Source of the DNA: Hexactinellida sp. DTS-2022 | Lineage: Eukaryota; Porifera; Hexactinellida | DNA length: 64,000 nt | NCBI GenBank assembly: GCA_028753945.1 | Contig: JAPNXP010000001.1 | Coordinates: 12,018,501-12,082,500 of the forward strand | Reading direction: 5' to 3' | Shown here: piece after piece, positions 11,715 to 22,838 of the stretch | How positions within the stretch are numbered: the first letter of the stretch is position 1 | Layout: each line of letters begins with the position of its first letter | Notes under the pieces: model-generated | Seen by the model: the letters and a program-made list of their open reading frames with translations, nothing else | Database searches by the model: none | Told to the model about the DNA's origin: nothing | Position numbers and translations under genes: made by a program

Positions 11715-12011
11715 AGGGGAATTTCTCTATTAGATCAGAGTATTAACTAACTGTTATTAGGGGCTGTCAAGCGTATTTAATTTCCCCAACTCCCTTTTGC
11801 ACTGTATTATACATAAATAGTTTGGCTTGAATACAGTGGGAATTTCTATTTAAGCTTCACACTATTGGCCATTAATTTGTAGAACTAACTCCACTTACAA
11901 TTGTTGCCGACATTCTGAATATTTACAACTTACCATTGAATAGTTGTAAACTGATACAACAATTGAAATGTGCTAATTTATTTAATTATTTTTCCAAACT
12001 TTATCCTAGGA
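11715..12011. other. Intergenic, nothing recognised
   Basis: AT-rich, with no TATA box clearly placed for the following gene. Confidence 0.35.
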
Positions 12012-12587
12012 ATGGAATTATCCTTCTATTTGTTGTTGTTGTTGCTATTTTTAGCAACATCAATTAATAAGCAATTGGAACCAACACCTAGGTTCATTAA
12101 ATCCTTAAAAGGAGATCCGATTGACCAATCTAAATACTCCAAACTTAAGTCAGACCTGAATCACGTCAAGTTTAGTTACTTGGAAGAGACTGTGTTTACG
12201 AGTTCTCACCTCTCTGTGGATATAAGTGAGTGGAAATCAGCTGTTCATAACCTATCAGACACGCTCCGTATCAACGCTAGATGGCTTGAGGAATGCAACA
12301 CTGCCTACCAACAGTGGCACAGGCTGGCATGCATCGGAGCGGAGTGTAGCTTTTATATGTTTAACATGGCTGTAGAAGGCAGTGGGCTGTTGCACTCGTT
12401 TGGGTTGTTTGGAGTGAGACTGGAAGTCAGCTGTGAGGTGAGCAGCAGTCTGTTCTCCAGCGGTCCTGATGCCAGCTCCGCAGGGGACACTGAATGGGAA
12501 CTCGGTGTGGTTGATAGGGACAGGATTCAGGAGTTTCTTCTAATAAAATCTTACTTATTACTTAAACCCTTCCTAGATCTGATATAA
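12012..12587 (+). CDS. Probable small secreted or membrane protein (191 aa)
   Basis: From the ATG at 12012 the product starts MELSFYLLLLLLFLATS, a good signal peptide or anchor, followed by about 165 mostly polar residues with five cysteines. The frame is open further upstream (to 11970, without an ATG), and CCTAG just before the ATG resembles a splice acceptor, so an upstream exon is possible. I recognise no domain. There is a hydrophobic patch near the C-terminus (FLLIKSYLLLKPFLDLI). It lies 215 bases upstream of NHL gene A on the same strand. Whether it is a complete gene is unsure. Confidence 0.45.
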   Translation: MELSFYLLLLLLFLATSINKQLEPTPRFIKSLKGDPIDQSKYSKLKSDLNHVKFSYLEETVFTSSHLSVDISEWKSAVHNLSDTLRINARWLEECNTAYQQWHRLACIGAECSFYMFNMAVEGSGLLHSFGLFGVRLEVSCEVSSSLFSSGPDASSAGDTEWELGVVDRDRIQEFLLIKSYLLLKPFLDLI

Positions 12588-12672
12588 AGACTGTTGTAAA
12601 TTATATCTCATTTGTTCTTATTGTGTTCTGCCATGTAGAGGTGATTAGTTTAGCTTGATTAGTTTCTAATAA

Positions 12673-12702
12673 CCGGTGGCTCTATTAAGCGGAGTCGACT
12701 GA
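12673..12702. repeat. Solo end of a pogo-like MITE
   Basis: The sequence GGTGGCTCTATTAAGCGGAG then TCGACTG is the terminal motif of the elements at 14890-14980 and 49776-49950; only one end is present here. Confidence 0.5.
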
Positions 12703-12732
12703 CATCTATACTGAGATATTAATAGGTTAAAT

Positions 12733-12801
12733 ATTGTCCAATAAAGAAGTTGAGTGATTGTATAAGGAGTTGTATTAGTATCCATTAGCAGTGCACTATC
12801 G
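12733..12801 (+). promoter_or_regulatory. Conserved proximal promoter/leader of NHL gene A
   Basis: ATTGTCCAATAAA and the following bases up to the ATG are almost identical to 47516-47584 in front of gene B. The shared block contains a CCAAT box (12738-12742) and the leader GTATCCATTAGCAGTGCACT. Conservation between copies may just reflect recent duplication. Confidence 0.45.
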
Positions 12802-14046
12802 ATGGCTAGTGCTGATGGCGAGGGAGATAGCTTCCTCTCCCGCGTGGAGAGAGTGCGTAGCGATATACGAGCTAAATTCCTGAGAGCTCACCTGGCACTG
12901 CAGGCCCGAGAGGCCGATCTGCTGGCAGAGCTGCAGAGACTAGCGGATGAGCACACGGGAGAGGGAATAATGCTACAGATCAAACGACTGTCGAGTTCGA
13001 AGGATGCTCTCAGGGATTCTCTTAAGGAGAATGAGAACCAAGATGTTCTCGATCAGTCGTTAGCGCCTATTAATGCACGCATTGCGGCGTTAGAAATAAA
13101 GCTCCAGAGAGCAAAGTATAGCTACCAGAGTGTGTCATTGGAATGGGACGTAGAGCTAGATAGGAAACTGAGTGTAGCAGGTGAGATACGACTTGATGCT
13201 GCGAAGGAAGGAGTACGAGACTACAAGCAGATAGGAGATCCTGTTGCGGTATTTGGGAAACACAGCGAAGAGCGACCTTCTTCACCTGGTGTGTTCTATA
13301 ATCCAAATGGTATAGCTGTTAATTTTGTGAATAATTATATTTACATTTGTGATGGAGGCAATAATTGTATACAAGTTTATAACAAATCGTTTGATTTTGT
13401 TTTCCAATTCAGCGATAAGATGAACACCCCAAATCGTATTTGCATCAAACAGCACAAGCTATATGTCACACAGTTTACCTCTCATTGTCTCAATGTATAT
13501 TCTACAAAAGGGAAATTCCTGAACTCTGTTGGGCTTAAAGGAAGGAAAGAATTACAGTTTGAATCTCCAATAGGACTTGATGTTTCCACCGACAAGAATA
13601 GAATATATATAGCTGAATTACATAATCATAGAGTTCAATGTTTGAACATAAATCTCAGTTTTAACTCTTTTATCGAAGATATTCCTTATGTTGTAGATGT
13701 CAAACTGACTTCTGATGAGATTATAATATTGTCTCTTCGTAATCCCTGTGTGTCTCTGTACACATATTCACACCAATTGATCCGTGAGATTATTCCTAGC
13801 GATGAAGGGAATCTAGTTTTGCTACCTTCTTGTCTCACTCTCGATAGTTCCTCAAATATTCTCATTACAGATGTTGATGCTCATTGTGTCTCTGTTTATT
13901 CTTTCGGAGGAGAGTTGATACACAGATTCGGGAAAGAAGGAGAAAAGAGAGGAGATTTTAAAGATCCACGTGGAATAACAATTGATGTTGAAGGGAGAAT
14001 TATAGTTGTTTCTTCTAATCCCGAATTTTGTATTCAAGTATTTTGA
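12802..14046 (+). CDS. Coiled-coil/NHL-repeat protein A (414 aa)
   Basis: Residues about 10-145 form a charged, heptad-like helical region (FLSRVERVRSDIRAKFLRAH). Residues about 147-414 form six NHL-type blades, each with variants of P-x-G-I-x-V, IYI and D-x-x-N-x-x-I-x-V. NHL propellers bind RNA or protein; in TRIM2/3/32/71 they follow RING, B-box and coiled coil, but here RING and B-box are absent, so no ubiquitin-ligase activity is implied. An in-frame TAA at 12763-12765 supports this start, and the gene has no intron. It is about 89% identical to gene B (47585-48829), with most differences in blades 1-4. An AATAAA lies at 14222-14227. Function of this coiled-coil/NHL-only class is unknown. 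Confidence 0.88.
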   Translation: MASADGEGDSFLSRVERVRSDIRAKFLRAHLALQAREADLLAELQRLADEHTGEGIMLQIKRLSSSKDALRDSLKENENQDVLDQSLAPINARIAALEIKLQRAKYSYQSVSLEWDVELDRKLSVAGEIRLDAAKEGVRDYKQIGDPVAVFGKHSEERPSSPGVFYNPNGIAVNFVNNYIYICDGGNNCIQVYNKSFDFVFQFSDKMNTPNRICIKQHKLYVTQFTSHCLNVYSTKGKFLNSVGLKGRKELQFESPIGLDVSTDKNRIYIAELHNHRVQCLNINLSFNSFIEDIPYVVDVKLTSDEIIILSLRNPCVSLYTYSHQLIREIIPSDEGNLVLLPSCLTLDSSSNILITDVDAHCVSVYSFGGELIHRFGKEGEKRGDFKDPRGITIDVEGRIIVVSSNPEFCIQVF

Positions 14047-14836
14047 ATTCTGAGTTCTGACAGATACTCACTTGTTAACATTTCTATTCATTCACATTTC
14101 CCACTTTTATTATTTTCATATTATTTTCCTACAAACTATCTGTACTTTATATTCTACTCAATTATTATCATTGTTTGTTAAACCTCGAATTGGTGTATAT
14201 GACCAATTTGTGTATATGACCAATAAATTCCCGACCCAATTACATTAACGTATGTTCACATAATGGAATATTTACAACGTTTAACAAATGAAATGGCAGC
14301 TCAGTGGATTATATTTTTCGTTGCGTTGCTACCTTTGAATTCAGGCCTTTAATTTTTGTGAATTTATTCACACCTACACATAACTTGTTTCGTTATAAAA
14401 CAATGATTACTATTATACATATGGTTGGTATATAAAATGAATGGGAATAGGACCGTTGTGTACAGGACTAGTGTAAAGTTGTGTAGTATATAAGAAGTAT
14501 TTCCTTGATAAAGGAATTATTCCTATTCATTGATAAGATGTTGGTTATGAGAACATTCCTTTATTTGAAACTAGCAATGTATTGTTATTGTGAAGAATAT
14601 ACAGATTTTGAAATTCTGATAGCGACTTAAAATTGACTCCATTTAAGGAAAGAAACTGCAGTTATTTAATGTTATATTGCACATTAAATTATCTGTAATT
14701 TGACAGCAATTAGATTCCATACAGAACAAGTAATATGCAGATAACATGATTATTACATAATACAACTGAGTCGCCAGTAGAGTCTCTGTAGACAGTTGTT
14801 ATCCTTCATATCACAGTACGTTATGTATCCTGTGTC
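14047..14836. other. 3' flank of NHL gene A
   Basis: The first 200 or so bases are homologous to the 3' flanks of gene B (48830 on) and of the NHL pseudogene (32856 on), including CAAACTATCTGTA and TCAATTATTATCATTGTTT. Candidate poly(A) signal at 14222-14227. The remainder is AT-rich with nothing recognised. Confidence 0.55.
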
Positions 14837-14980
14837 CAGAGGCGTAGCCAGGGTGCGGCACTTGGGGCACAGGCCGCAACCAAAAAATATACAGTCGACT
14901 TCACTTAATAGAGTCACCTCGGGACCAGGATTAAGCGGAGAAATCTATTTACCGGTGGCTCTATTAAGCGGAGTCGACGG
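14837..14980. mobile_element. Truncated hAT MITE joined to a pogo-like MITE
   Basis: 14837-14888 matches the left part of the complete element at 45900-46051 (CAGAGGCGTAGCCAGGGTGC). It is cut by 14890-14980, a short element with inverted ends ACAGTCGACTTCACTTAATAG and CTATTAAGCGGAGTCGAC, the same family as 49776-49950. Confidence 0.65.
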
Positions 14981-16526
14981 TGTTTCAACAAATCAAACAC
15001 GAGCGAATAATTACTATTGATCTTAACACCAGTACTGAAATGGTTCCTTGGATTGAATGGTTCTCACTGTTATCGATTCCCTTTATTTAGCCTCGTTTTG
15101 AGGCCTTCACCTGAATTGCTGCTCCCGTTTGTCTGGGGCCCAGAGCTGCAGCCAGTTAGCCATCGGATAATCTGGCCCTGTGGAGATCTGCAGAGTCCGT
15201 TCCCTCCTCGCAGATATTCTCTTCTGTACCAAACGGCTTTATGACATGTTCCAAATCTGAAATGTGGAATCTCCCTTTCCCTGTCACTGCATTAACAAAC
15301 AGAACAAGAGGCACGTATAGCAACATTCTTACTTCTGTAGCCTAGTCTGCCTGGTCGTTACTAGTGGGATTTCGTCCCATCTCAGGACTCATCAGGAGGA
15401 GACCCTCGACCCATGACTACCCGGTATCAGGTAACACGCTTCCTTATTGCCACAGTCCAGACTGTGCCTCCTGCCGATACTGCAGTAGGCTCTGTAGGCT
15501 TATCTCTGCTATTGTGGAACTGTGAGTTCTCTTCGAGTGAGAACAGCTGGAGAGGAGATGGAGCCTGGTGAAGAGACAGACTGTTGCATCATTGCTACTT
15601 CCATGCCCAGTGTCCGGGTTAATTAGCACCAAAGTTGCCGCTAGAGTCCCGACATAGAGATTGTCGCCATTGGAAGCTGGCAGCTTATCTGTGGGATATC
15701 GACTGGTTCTATGAGTTCCTTTGTATCTATTTCAGAATCCTTAAATGTACTCTTTATGATAATAATACATCTTGTAGCATGCGTATAATATGGATCCCTT
15801 GAAGTAGGTTAGCCCCGTTACAGGAGTCTCATATTGTAGGCCATATACGGATTCCGTTCAAAATAGATCAATTGTTCTGTGCAGTGTAGCTCGTAACTTG
15901 ATATCTCTAATCCGTACAGATCTCTTAGTCCTAATTAGTATATCACTATTTCCCAAATAAGCTACTGATTTTTCTCTTCTTGCCAAGTGCCTCTCTCAAG
16001 TAATTTTTCCTGAAAATATATTTATATTTTGCTTTAATATAAGTTCTTTTTGCAACGTGAACTCAATTTATTTATATTGACGAATCTAAAGTATCTACTA
16101 TGTAGGATCTTAACATTTACTGGGCCCAATATCTCTTTCACACACCCATGCCTGTCAACAGTACAGGGATTTATTACATTTGTTTTACAAGGATTTAGTT
16201 AGGACAAAATTACTGATTCTGAGTCTAATAATACCTAAAAATTTATATTCCCTCAAAAATTAGCATTTTGTTTTGTATAAATTAACAGTTCCTATTCAAC
16301 CGTACAGGTATTCTCTGTACGGTCTATATAAATCAATATTTTCTCCTTTCCAAAGTCATTAATTGATTTGTGTCAACCTTAATATTATAAAGAATTCTAA
16401 CTAACATAATATATCTTGCCATGCATTCTGCATTGACCACATGATGCAATGCTGGTTAGCGTTATTCCTTTTAGTTTTTGTGGAGATTTTGACCAAAGTA
16501 AAGGGGAAGGTTGAAAGCCCCATAGA
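14981..16526. other. Intergenic, no confident gene
   Basis: The stretch from 15050 to 15700 is richer in G+C than its surroundings and has several short open frames on both strands, but none shows a domain I know. The rest is AT-rich. Confidence 0.35.
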
Positions 16527-16995
16527 CAGTGGCGTAGCTAAGGTTTCGGGGGCCGGTTCAAAAGTATGTGTCGGAGCCCTTGGCCCCACTAGTTCAAATT
16601 GGATTAGAAATTTTAAGGAGTGCAATCATCTGGATATATTTGGGTTGGAAATGACAGTTCCCGCATTTTGACCCCACTGTTAGACAAAATGTATCGGTAT
16701 ATAAATTGTAATTGTTTCAACTCGTTTTGCATTACCAGAAACATAAACTCTCTTCATGTCTCAAAAGAATTGTAGCGATGAAGCAAAATACAATTTCATA
16801 AAATTGATTGCTGACAAACAAATACGTAGTATATGTTTAGAAAGCAAAGAATTATCAAATAACATAACTGTTATCATGAAGTATGATTGAAGTATATCTG
16901 CATAAAGGAAATTTTGGAACCCCTGGGGGCCCCCTGGCATCGGGCCTCGGGGCCCTGGTTGAGTGAACTGCCTGACCCGAATTTGCTCGCCACTG
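16527..16995. mobile_element. hAT-like nonautonomous element
   Basis: The ends CAGTGGCGTAGCTAAGG and, inverted, CAGTGGCGAGCAAATT bound 469 bases. The interior is homologous, in opposite orientation, to the element at 40988-42377. No matching target duplication is visible, so one end may be altered. Confidence 0.65.
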
Positions 16996-16998
16996 TGT

Positions 16999-17262
16999 AT
17001 ACCGTATTTATTCGAATAGTAGCCTAGGCGATTATTGTTTTTTAGGCCATTTTCTGACCAATAATTTTTGTGACTTTTCGAGAATATCACATGTTGGTAC
17101 AATTTATTTAGTGTATTCGGTTGATAATCGTATTGCGACTAATATTGGATAAAGAAATTAACTCAGGGTACCGGTAGTAAATTTGTATTTGCTAATTTGG
17201 GGGAGCTATTATTGGAGGTAGGCGATTATTCGAATAGGGGCTACTATTAGAGTATATACGGT
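16999..17262. mobile_element. Short inverted-repeat element (TACCGTATTTATTCGAATAG family)
   Basis: TACCGTATTTATTCGAATAG at the left is mirrored by CGAATAGGGGC...TATACGGTA at the right, with AGGCGATTATT near each end. A related element may be 36114-36478. No coding capacity. Confidence 0.55.
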
Positions 17263-17319
17263 ATGTAGGCTAGGGGAATTAAACTGTATTCTTGCTACTC
17301 CTCTGGATACAAATTAATC

Positions 17320-17629
17320 CAGGGCAAAACATAGTCTGTAATATTGGTCACTCAAAGATCTTGTAGAAAAGACATATGATTCCCATTGTCATATCTCGCT
17401 TTAGTGAATGCAGTCTCATCTGCCCGCATCCACCCTAGACATGTACCTAAACATAGCAAAGGAGCTGAGCCTGACACCTCAGCGCTTATCGGCCTACTAA
17501 ACCTCATAAGGGAGTCTCTGCCCCTACCGTTGGCATACCGATTAAGCGGCTTTCACTGTACTTGGCGATAGCTTTGTTGTAATGGCATGGTTCGTATTAT
17601 TAAGTATTAACACATCTGTACTAAATTAC
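17320..17629 (+). pseudogene. Fragment of a tyrosine-recombinase-type element
   Basis: This 310-bp stretch is homologous to 43617-44120, downstream of a recognisable recombinase fragment. It lacks the diagnostic part itself and is cut at 17630 by the large inverted repeat. Confidence 0.5.
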
Positions 17630-19668
17630 GGGGATGACTGAATAGTGGAATCTAGTGGAATCTAGTGGAATTACTAAATTTTAGTAGAATTGACTGAACG
17701 GTGGAATCGAGTGGATTTTCTAAAAACCGACTGAACAGTGGAAAACGAGTGGAATTTGACTGAATAGTGGAATCGAGTGGAATTTGATTAAATTGTTAAA
17801 CACTACGTATATTCTATAAGCTACGTGTGTATCAAATTACGTACGTTAATTTTCGCCCATCTAAAATGTTTGTAATGATTAAACTAGTGTTGTGCATGAA
17901 GTGGCACAATATGATACTATATTATTATTCTTACTAATCATTTCTATTGAACTGCCCAATGAATACCAACTGGATTTGATAAGGAATTGTTGATAAATAA
18001 TGTTAATAAGATGTGTCTAAACACGGACTACTAGATACCCGGACGCGACAAAGCCAAACCACAGTCAAAAATGCGTAGGCTGAACATTGTATGACTGAAA
18101 ATATGGTCAATTCTGGATTTTTAGTCACTAAATTTGGTATCTAACACAATCTTTGGGCGCTGAATTCAAAAATGACAATTTCAAGGTTCAAAAACTCACT
18201 CCCCGCCCTAATTTTGGCAAAAAGGCGTGGTCACACCCAAATATGGTCAATTCCATATTTTTGTTCTAATACTTCATCATAACACTAAATTCGCAATATC
18301 CTCTTAACTAGGAATGATATTGTTGAAAATATGATTAATAAATTGTTCAGCTAAATATATATTAATACGTTACGGTCGTGACCTTCGGTATACAAGGCCT
18401 GACTTGCTAGGCGAAAATTTGTGTACCATGGATTACTTAGAGTGCATTGAAAAATGGAGAATTGATCTTTATTCCAATAATTAGCAATGATAGAGCTGAA
18501 AAGTGTATTATAGCTATATAGGAATATGGTATCCAGGTATACATAGCACCCTCCAGAATTGTGATATGTCATCATCTGATGATGTTATGGTAATTTTGGT
18601 TGCGAATTATCTTGTTTTTCTAGCATACTTTTAACATAGTTAAACGCGTTATAAATGTTCAAAATTGGAACATGGTTATACCCAGAAGTAGTTGAATAAA
18701 ATATATCGAAATTATAAATGGAATGTTGACACATCACAATTCTGGAGGGTGCTATGTATACCTGGATACCATATTCCTATATAGCTATAATACACTTTTC
18801 AGCTCTATCATTGCTAATTATTGGAATAAAGATCAATTCTCCATTTTTCAATGCACTCTAAGTAATCCATGGTACACAAATTTTCGCCTAGCAAGTCAGG
18901 CCTTGTATACCGAAGGTCACGACCGTAACGTATTAATATATATTTAGCTGAACAATTTATTAATCATATTTTCAACAATATCATTCCTAGTTAAGAGGAT
19001 ATTGCGAATTTAGTGTTATGATGAAGTATTAGAACAAAAATATGGAATTGACCATATTTGGGTGTGACCACGCCTTTTTGCCAAAATTAGGGCGGGGAGT
19101 GAGTTTTTGAACCTTGAAATTGTCATTTTTGAATTCAGCGCCCAAAGATTGTGTTAGATACCAAATTTAGTGACTAAAAATCCAGAATTGACCATATTTT
19201 CAGTCATACAATGTTCAGCCTACGCATTTTTGACTGTGGTTTGGCTTTGTCGCGTCCGGGTATCTAGTAGTCCGTGTTTAGACACATCTTATTAACATTA
19301 TTTATCAACAATTCCTTATCAAATCCAGTTGGTATTCATTGGGCAGTTCAATAGAAATGATTAGTAAGAATAATAATATAGTATCATATTGTGCCACTTC
19401 ATGCACAACACTAGTTTAATCATTACAAACATTTTAGATGGGCGAAAATTAACGTACGTAATTTGATACACACGTAGCTTATAGAATATACGTAGTGTTT
19501 AACAATTTAATCAAATTCCACTCGATTCCACTATTCAGTCAAATTCCACTCGTTTTCCACTGTTCAGTCGGTTTTTAGAAAATCCACTCGATTCCACCGT
19601 TCAGTCAATTCTACTAAAATTTAGTAATTCCACTGGATTCCACTAGATTCCACTGTTCAGTCAGCCCC
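17630..19668. mobile_element. 2.0-kb foldback element with 942-bp inverted arms
   Basis: 17630-18571 and 18727-19668 are inverted copies with only a few mismatches, around a 155-base unique centre. Each arm starts GGGGATGACTGAATAGTGG (or GGGGCTGACTGAACAGTGG) and carries subterminal repeats of GTGGAATCGAGTGGAAT. No transposase is encoded; the mirrored 74-codon frames in each arm are incidental. It separates a recombinase fragment from a transposase pseudogene. A target duplication is not clear (AAATTA/AAATTTA at best). Confidence 0.9.
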
Positions 19669-19689
19669 AAATTTATCACATTCGCATAG

Positions 19690-20848
19690 GTTAGAAGTAG
19701 CTAGAGGGGTAGCAGATACATCTGTAAATGCTTATTTATATGATCAATTTGATTCAGTAAAGAACACAAACTTAGCACTTAATTATGGTAACCTAAATAA
19801 GGTTATAAGTTCTGCAGTTCTGCGAAAAGCTAAATTTGATTTGTCTAGTTTACAGAGGTATTCTAATGATAACTGGACTGAGTTAATTAGCTTACAACAA
19901 TATTATAGAAATAGTGTTATTGCCTTATTGGTCTTCATGTTAGAGGTTACATACAGTCATTAAGTCATAATCCTTTTATTGTACATCTGTATACTGAAGA
20001 TCAAATCAAAATATTGAAATTATTTAAAGATACTGTACAAGAATTGTTCTTCACTAAGATGCCACAGGATCAATTGTTAGGAAAATAGAACCCTCACTAA
20101 AGAAAGTATTCTATTACGCTCTTACTGTGAGTAAGTGTGAGACACCCTACTTACTCCACTAGTCCAATTCCACTAGTAGAAATGATTAGTTCAGGACACA
20201 CCAGTGCTGAAATAAGTTATTATTTGCACAAATGGTCCCTTGATGCAAATAAAATATTGGGCGATCTAAACATTTCACAAGTTGAAATAGATTTCAGCTG
20301 GGTTTTGATTCACAGTTCTTGTAGTATTTTTCTCAAGTGTGATATAGATACTTATCTCTATAAGTGTTGGAATATGGTAGATGTAAATTCTGCAGTTAAT
20401 GAAACGGACTTTAAAGTAATTCTTCACTTACGTTCAGCTCATTTAATACACAGCATAGGATTTCATATAAATAAATAAATTTAAACTACAAAAAGATGTG
20501 AGAAAACTGTTTTTACATTGTATCGATTTACTGTACGCGCTGTTGAAATTACTAGTATCAATAATTTATTCCAATTATCGAAATGTACAAGACTGGATTG
20601 ACAAAACAGGAATGAGGAAGAGTGGGAAATGGGCTACAGATCTTGAACTCTTTGCAACTGCTTTGTTATTTAATATAGATATCTGGGTATTCTTGGGTCC
20701 GTTGGGAACACGTTGGATTGGATTTTCAGGGAATGGATCAACTTTTGAAGAGTTAATGAAGGCGCCAACCCCAAATGGGATCTATATACGAAATGTTGGG
20801 AATCATTATGAACCTATTATTTCTGTTAAATTCGAAAATAATAGTTAA
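19690..20848 (+). pseudogene. Transposase-like protein with C-terminal OTU-like domain, broken
   Basis: Three frames carry consecutive pieces. 19690-19920 reads EVARGVADTSVNAYLYDQFD; a second frame near 19940-20090 reads GYIQSLSHNPFIVHLYTEDQ; 20137-20478 reads FSWVLIHSSCSIF and the surrounding DDE-like region. After another frame change, 20498-20848 reads KWATDLELFATALLFNIDIW and ends GNHYEPI. The last part fits an OTU cysteine-protease fold: GxWATDxEL, DIxVF and the catalytic-His motif NHYEP, while the DGNCLFR cysteine motif is missing. Proteins joining a transposase-like domain to an OTU domain occur in invertebrate and plant mobile elements. Frameshifts show it is dead. The left end is cut by the foldback element. 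Confidence 0.55.
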
Positions 20849-21206
20849 TTAATTTTTTAATTGAACAAGGCAGAGTTTTAGAAGAGTTGCAATAGTTTTA
20901 CCACAATTTGTAGATGTACTATCCTGTTATATTTAATGGCGCCCTTTTAATATCGTATCAGTGAAAGGAATTCATGCATATTATCATTAATGTGTTAAAT
21001 CCGAAACCAATAAACTAGTTCTCTCTTTATTTCCATGTTCTCCCTAAGTACCTTTTTTAGAATAACTTTGGTTATCTCGATCTTTCTTATCTCATATAAG
21101 CATTACTAATATTTGTCACTATTTTAATATCATGCACTCGTTGGTAAGTCATATTCTGAGATAATATGTTACTTTACATTTATATGAGATTCATCCTCTT
21201 TAAAGG
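20849..21206. other. Intergenic, nothing recognised
   Basis: AT-rich flank of the transposase remnant. Confidence 0.35.
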
Positions 21207-21214
21207 GCAAATAC

Positions 21215-22069
21215 CAGGCTTGCCGTGGATATGGATATCCATGGAGATCTCCATGGATGGATATCGAGTTTTTGTCATATCCATGGATATTGTGGATATC
21301 CATTTCAAATTTAACTTCGAAAAATATTTCAAACACCAGAGTTCTAAAAAATGAGTGTGAAATTATGTAGCCTTAGTTTTTTTTTTGTCCTACCCCCAAT
21401 TGGTTTACACGCCTAATTTATTTCATCTAATAAAATTATTTACTAGCCTTATTTATTCTAAAAGAAGGTGATTTTGACCTTTAGTGACGTCAAAAAGTTC
21501 AAAATAGTAACCGAATCGAATTTTTCTTTCACCTTTGGAAACCTTGCATTTCAAAGTATATTTTGGAATTCTAATACAAGAAATGTGGACATTGTTATAT
21601 TTCCTGAGATTCTCCTTAATTTTTACGTCACTCCTAATATTTACTTGCTATGATTTTTATTTTTGGTTTTTTCGTTTATCCTACTTGCTATACTTTTAGC
21701 TCATTAATTAACCATAGAGGAGACAATTAGATTCCAAAAAATTAGTCGCGATGGACTCTCAAAAAGCTACGATTTGTTATCGAACTCAATAATCTAGCAG
21801 AAACCATCAATGATGACCCAGAAAGAGATTTTTTGAGGCTGATAACGATATTGACGAACTTGATTATAGTATAGTACAACATTCAGTTGATAAATAATAA
21901 TATACATAAATTATAGAACCTAAATCTTCTGGATATTTTGTTGATATTAGCAGTTAGAAATATATCAATATTCAATTGGATATCCATGGATATCCATGGA
22001 TATCCACAAAAAATGGTCTGGATATGGATATGGATATGGATGCGATTTTTCATCTCCACGGCAAGCCTG
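21215..22069. mobile_element. hAT nonautonomous element with GATATCCA-rich ends
   Basis: An 855-bp element with the perfect 8-bp target duplication GCAAATAC (21207-21214 and 22070-22077). The inverted ends are CAGGCTTGCCGTGG. Next to both ends lie runs of GGATAT/ATATCC motifs (GATATCCATGGATATCCA). A second, broken copy lies at 25288-29061. No transposase reading frame; short open frames through the ends are incidental. Confidence 0.9.
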
Positions 22070-22077
22070 GCAAATAC

Positions 22078-22590
22078 GTATATTTGGAGAGAAGGAACAT
22101 CGGCACAAGCAAGATCATTCAGATAGAAATTACGCAGATTCTGGAAATGAAAAAAACCTGGAGTTGCTTAAAATACCTAACATTGTTCATTGTTGTAGTA
22201 ACCATAATATTGTTTATATGTCTGATTCTATCTCTTTAATGAAGAATATTGCATTCCAAATACTACTTGTATATTTGAAGTTGTTTTTATTATGTAAGGT
22301 ATTGCAATCGTGGTTACAGAAGTAATCACTAATCCTGATATAGGAAGTGCAGTCATGAATTATTCTTCATAAGGTACCAAAAACTTTAGTTCCTGTGAAC
22401 ACTGTGACGCAAATCAAATAAATTCTTATCAATAGTATTATTAGCAACTTATTCTACATTATGGATATTGGATAGGTATGCAATCATCATTGTAAGCCGA
22501 TTTTAGTGACATTTATGTTAGATCTCTATATAATAACGTCAGATATTGACAGTATACATTTGTAAGTATTCGGAAGAATGCTACAAACAG
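22078..22590. other. Intergenic, short unassigned frames
   Basis: Overlapping frames after the hAT insertion (for example one ending in a hydrophobic stretch near 22160-22240) could be old coding material, but I recognise nothing. Confidence 0.3.
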
Positions 22591-22599
22591 TATAAATAG
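22591..22599 (+). promoter_or_regulatory. TATA box before a small open frame
   Basis: TATAAATAG starts 50 bases before the ATG at 22641, the same spacing class as the gene at 842. Confidence 0.4.
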
Positions 22600-22640
22600 A
22601 CTGGAAGTAGGACAAATCCAACGAATAGTACAGAGTGGAA

Positions 22641-22838
22641 ATGAAGCTAAATGTATTTTTCAGAAGAGTGATAAAGTGGATTACTATCGAGGATAATCAG
22701 GAGAGTAGCGAGTTAACTTCTATATCGGCAGAAATAGAGTCTCTACAAGCTGAGAACAGAGCATTGATTGTAGAATTACAATACCTGAGAGAAGTGAGAA
22801 ATGGGATTATAAGAGGAATTTATTCGAGTGGTGATTAA
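22641..22838 (+). CDS. Small hypothetical protein (65 aa)
   Basis: MKLNVFFRRVIKW followed by an acidic stretch and a helical, coiled-coil-like segment (SISAEIESLQAENRALIVEL). A TATA box lies 50 bases upstream. Length is short and no family is recognised, so it may be chance or a first exon. The frame extends two codons upstream to a non-ATG. Confidence 0.3.
   Translation: MKLNVFFRRVIKWITIEDNQESSELTSISAEIESLQAENRALIVELQYLREVRNGIIRGIYSSGD

Noticed and set aside
18351-18947. Two nearly identical 74-codon frames on opposite strands
   Set aside because: They are mirror images in the two arms of the foldback element, with no other sign of coding.
21938-22325. Overlapping frames running out of the GATATCCA element
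   Set aside because: They begin inside the hAT terminal repeats, and the downstream part has no recognised domain; kept only as an unassigned stretch.
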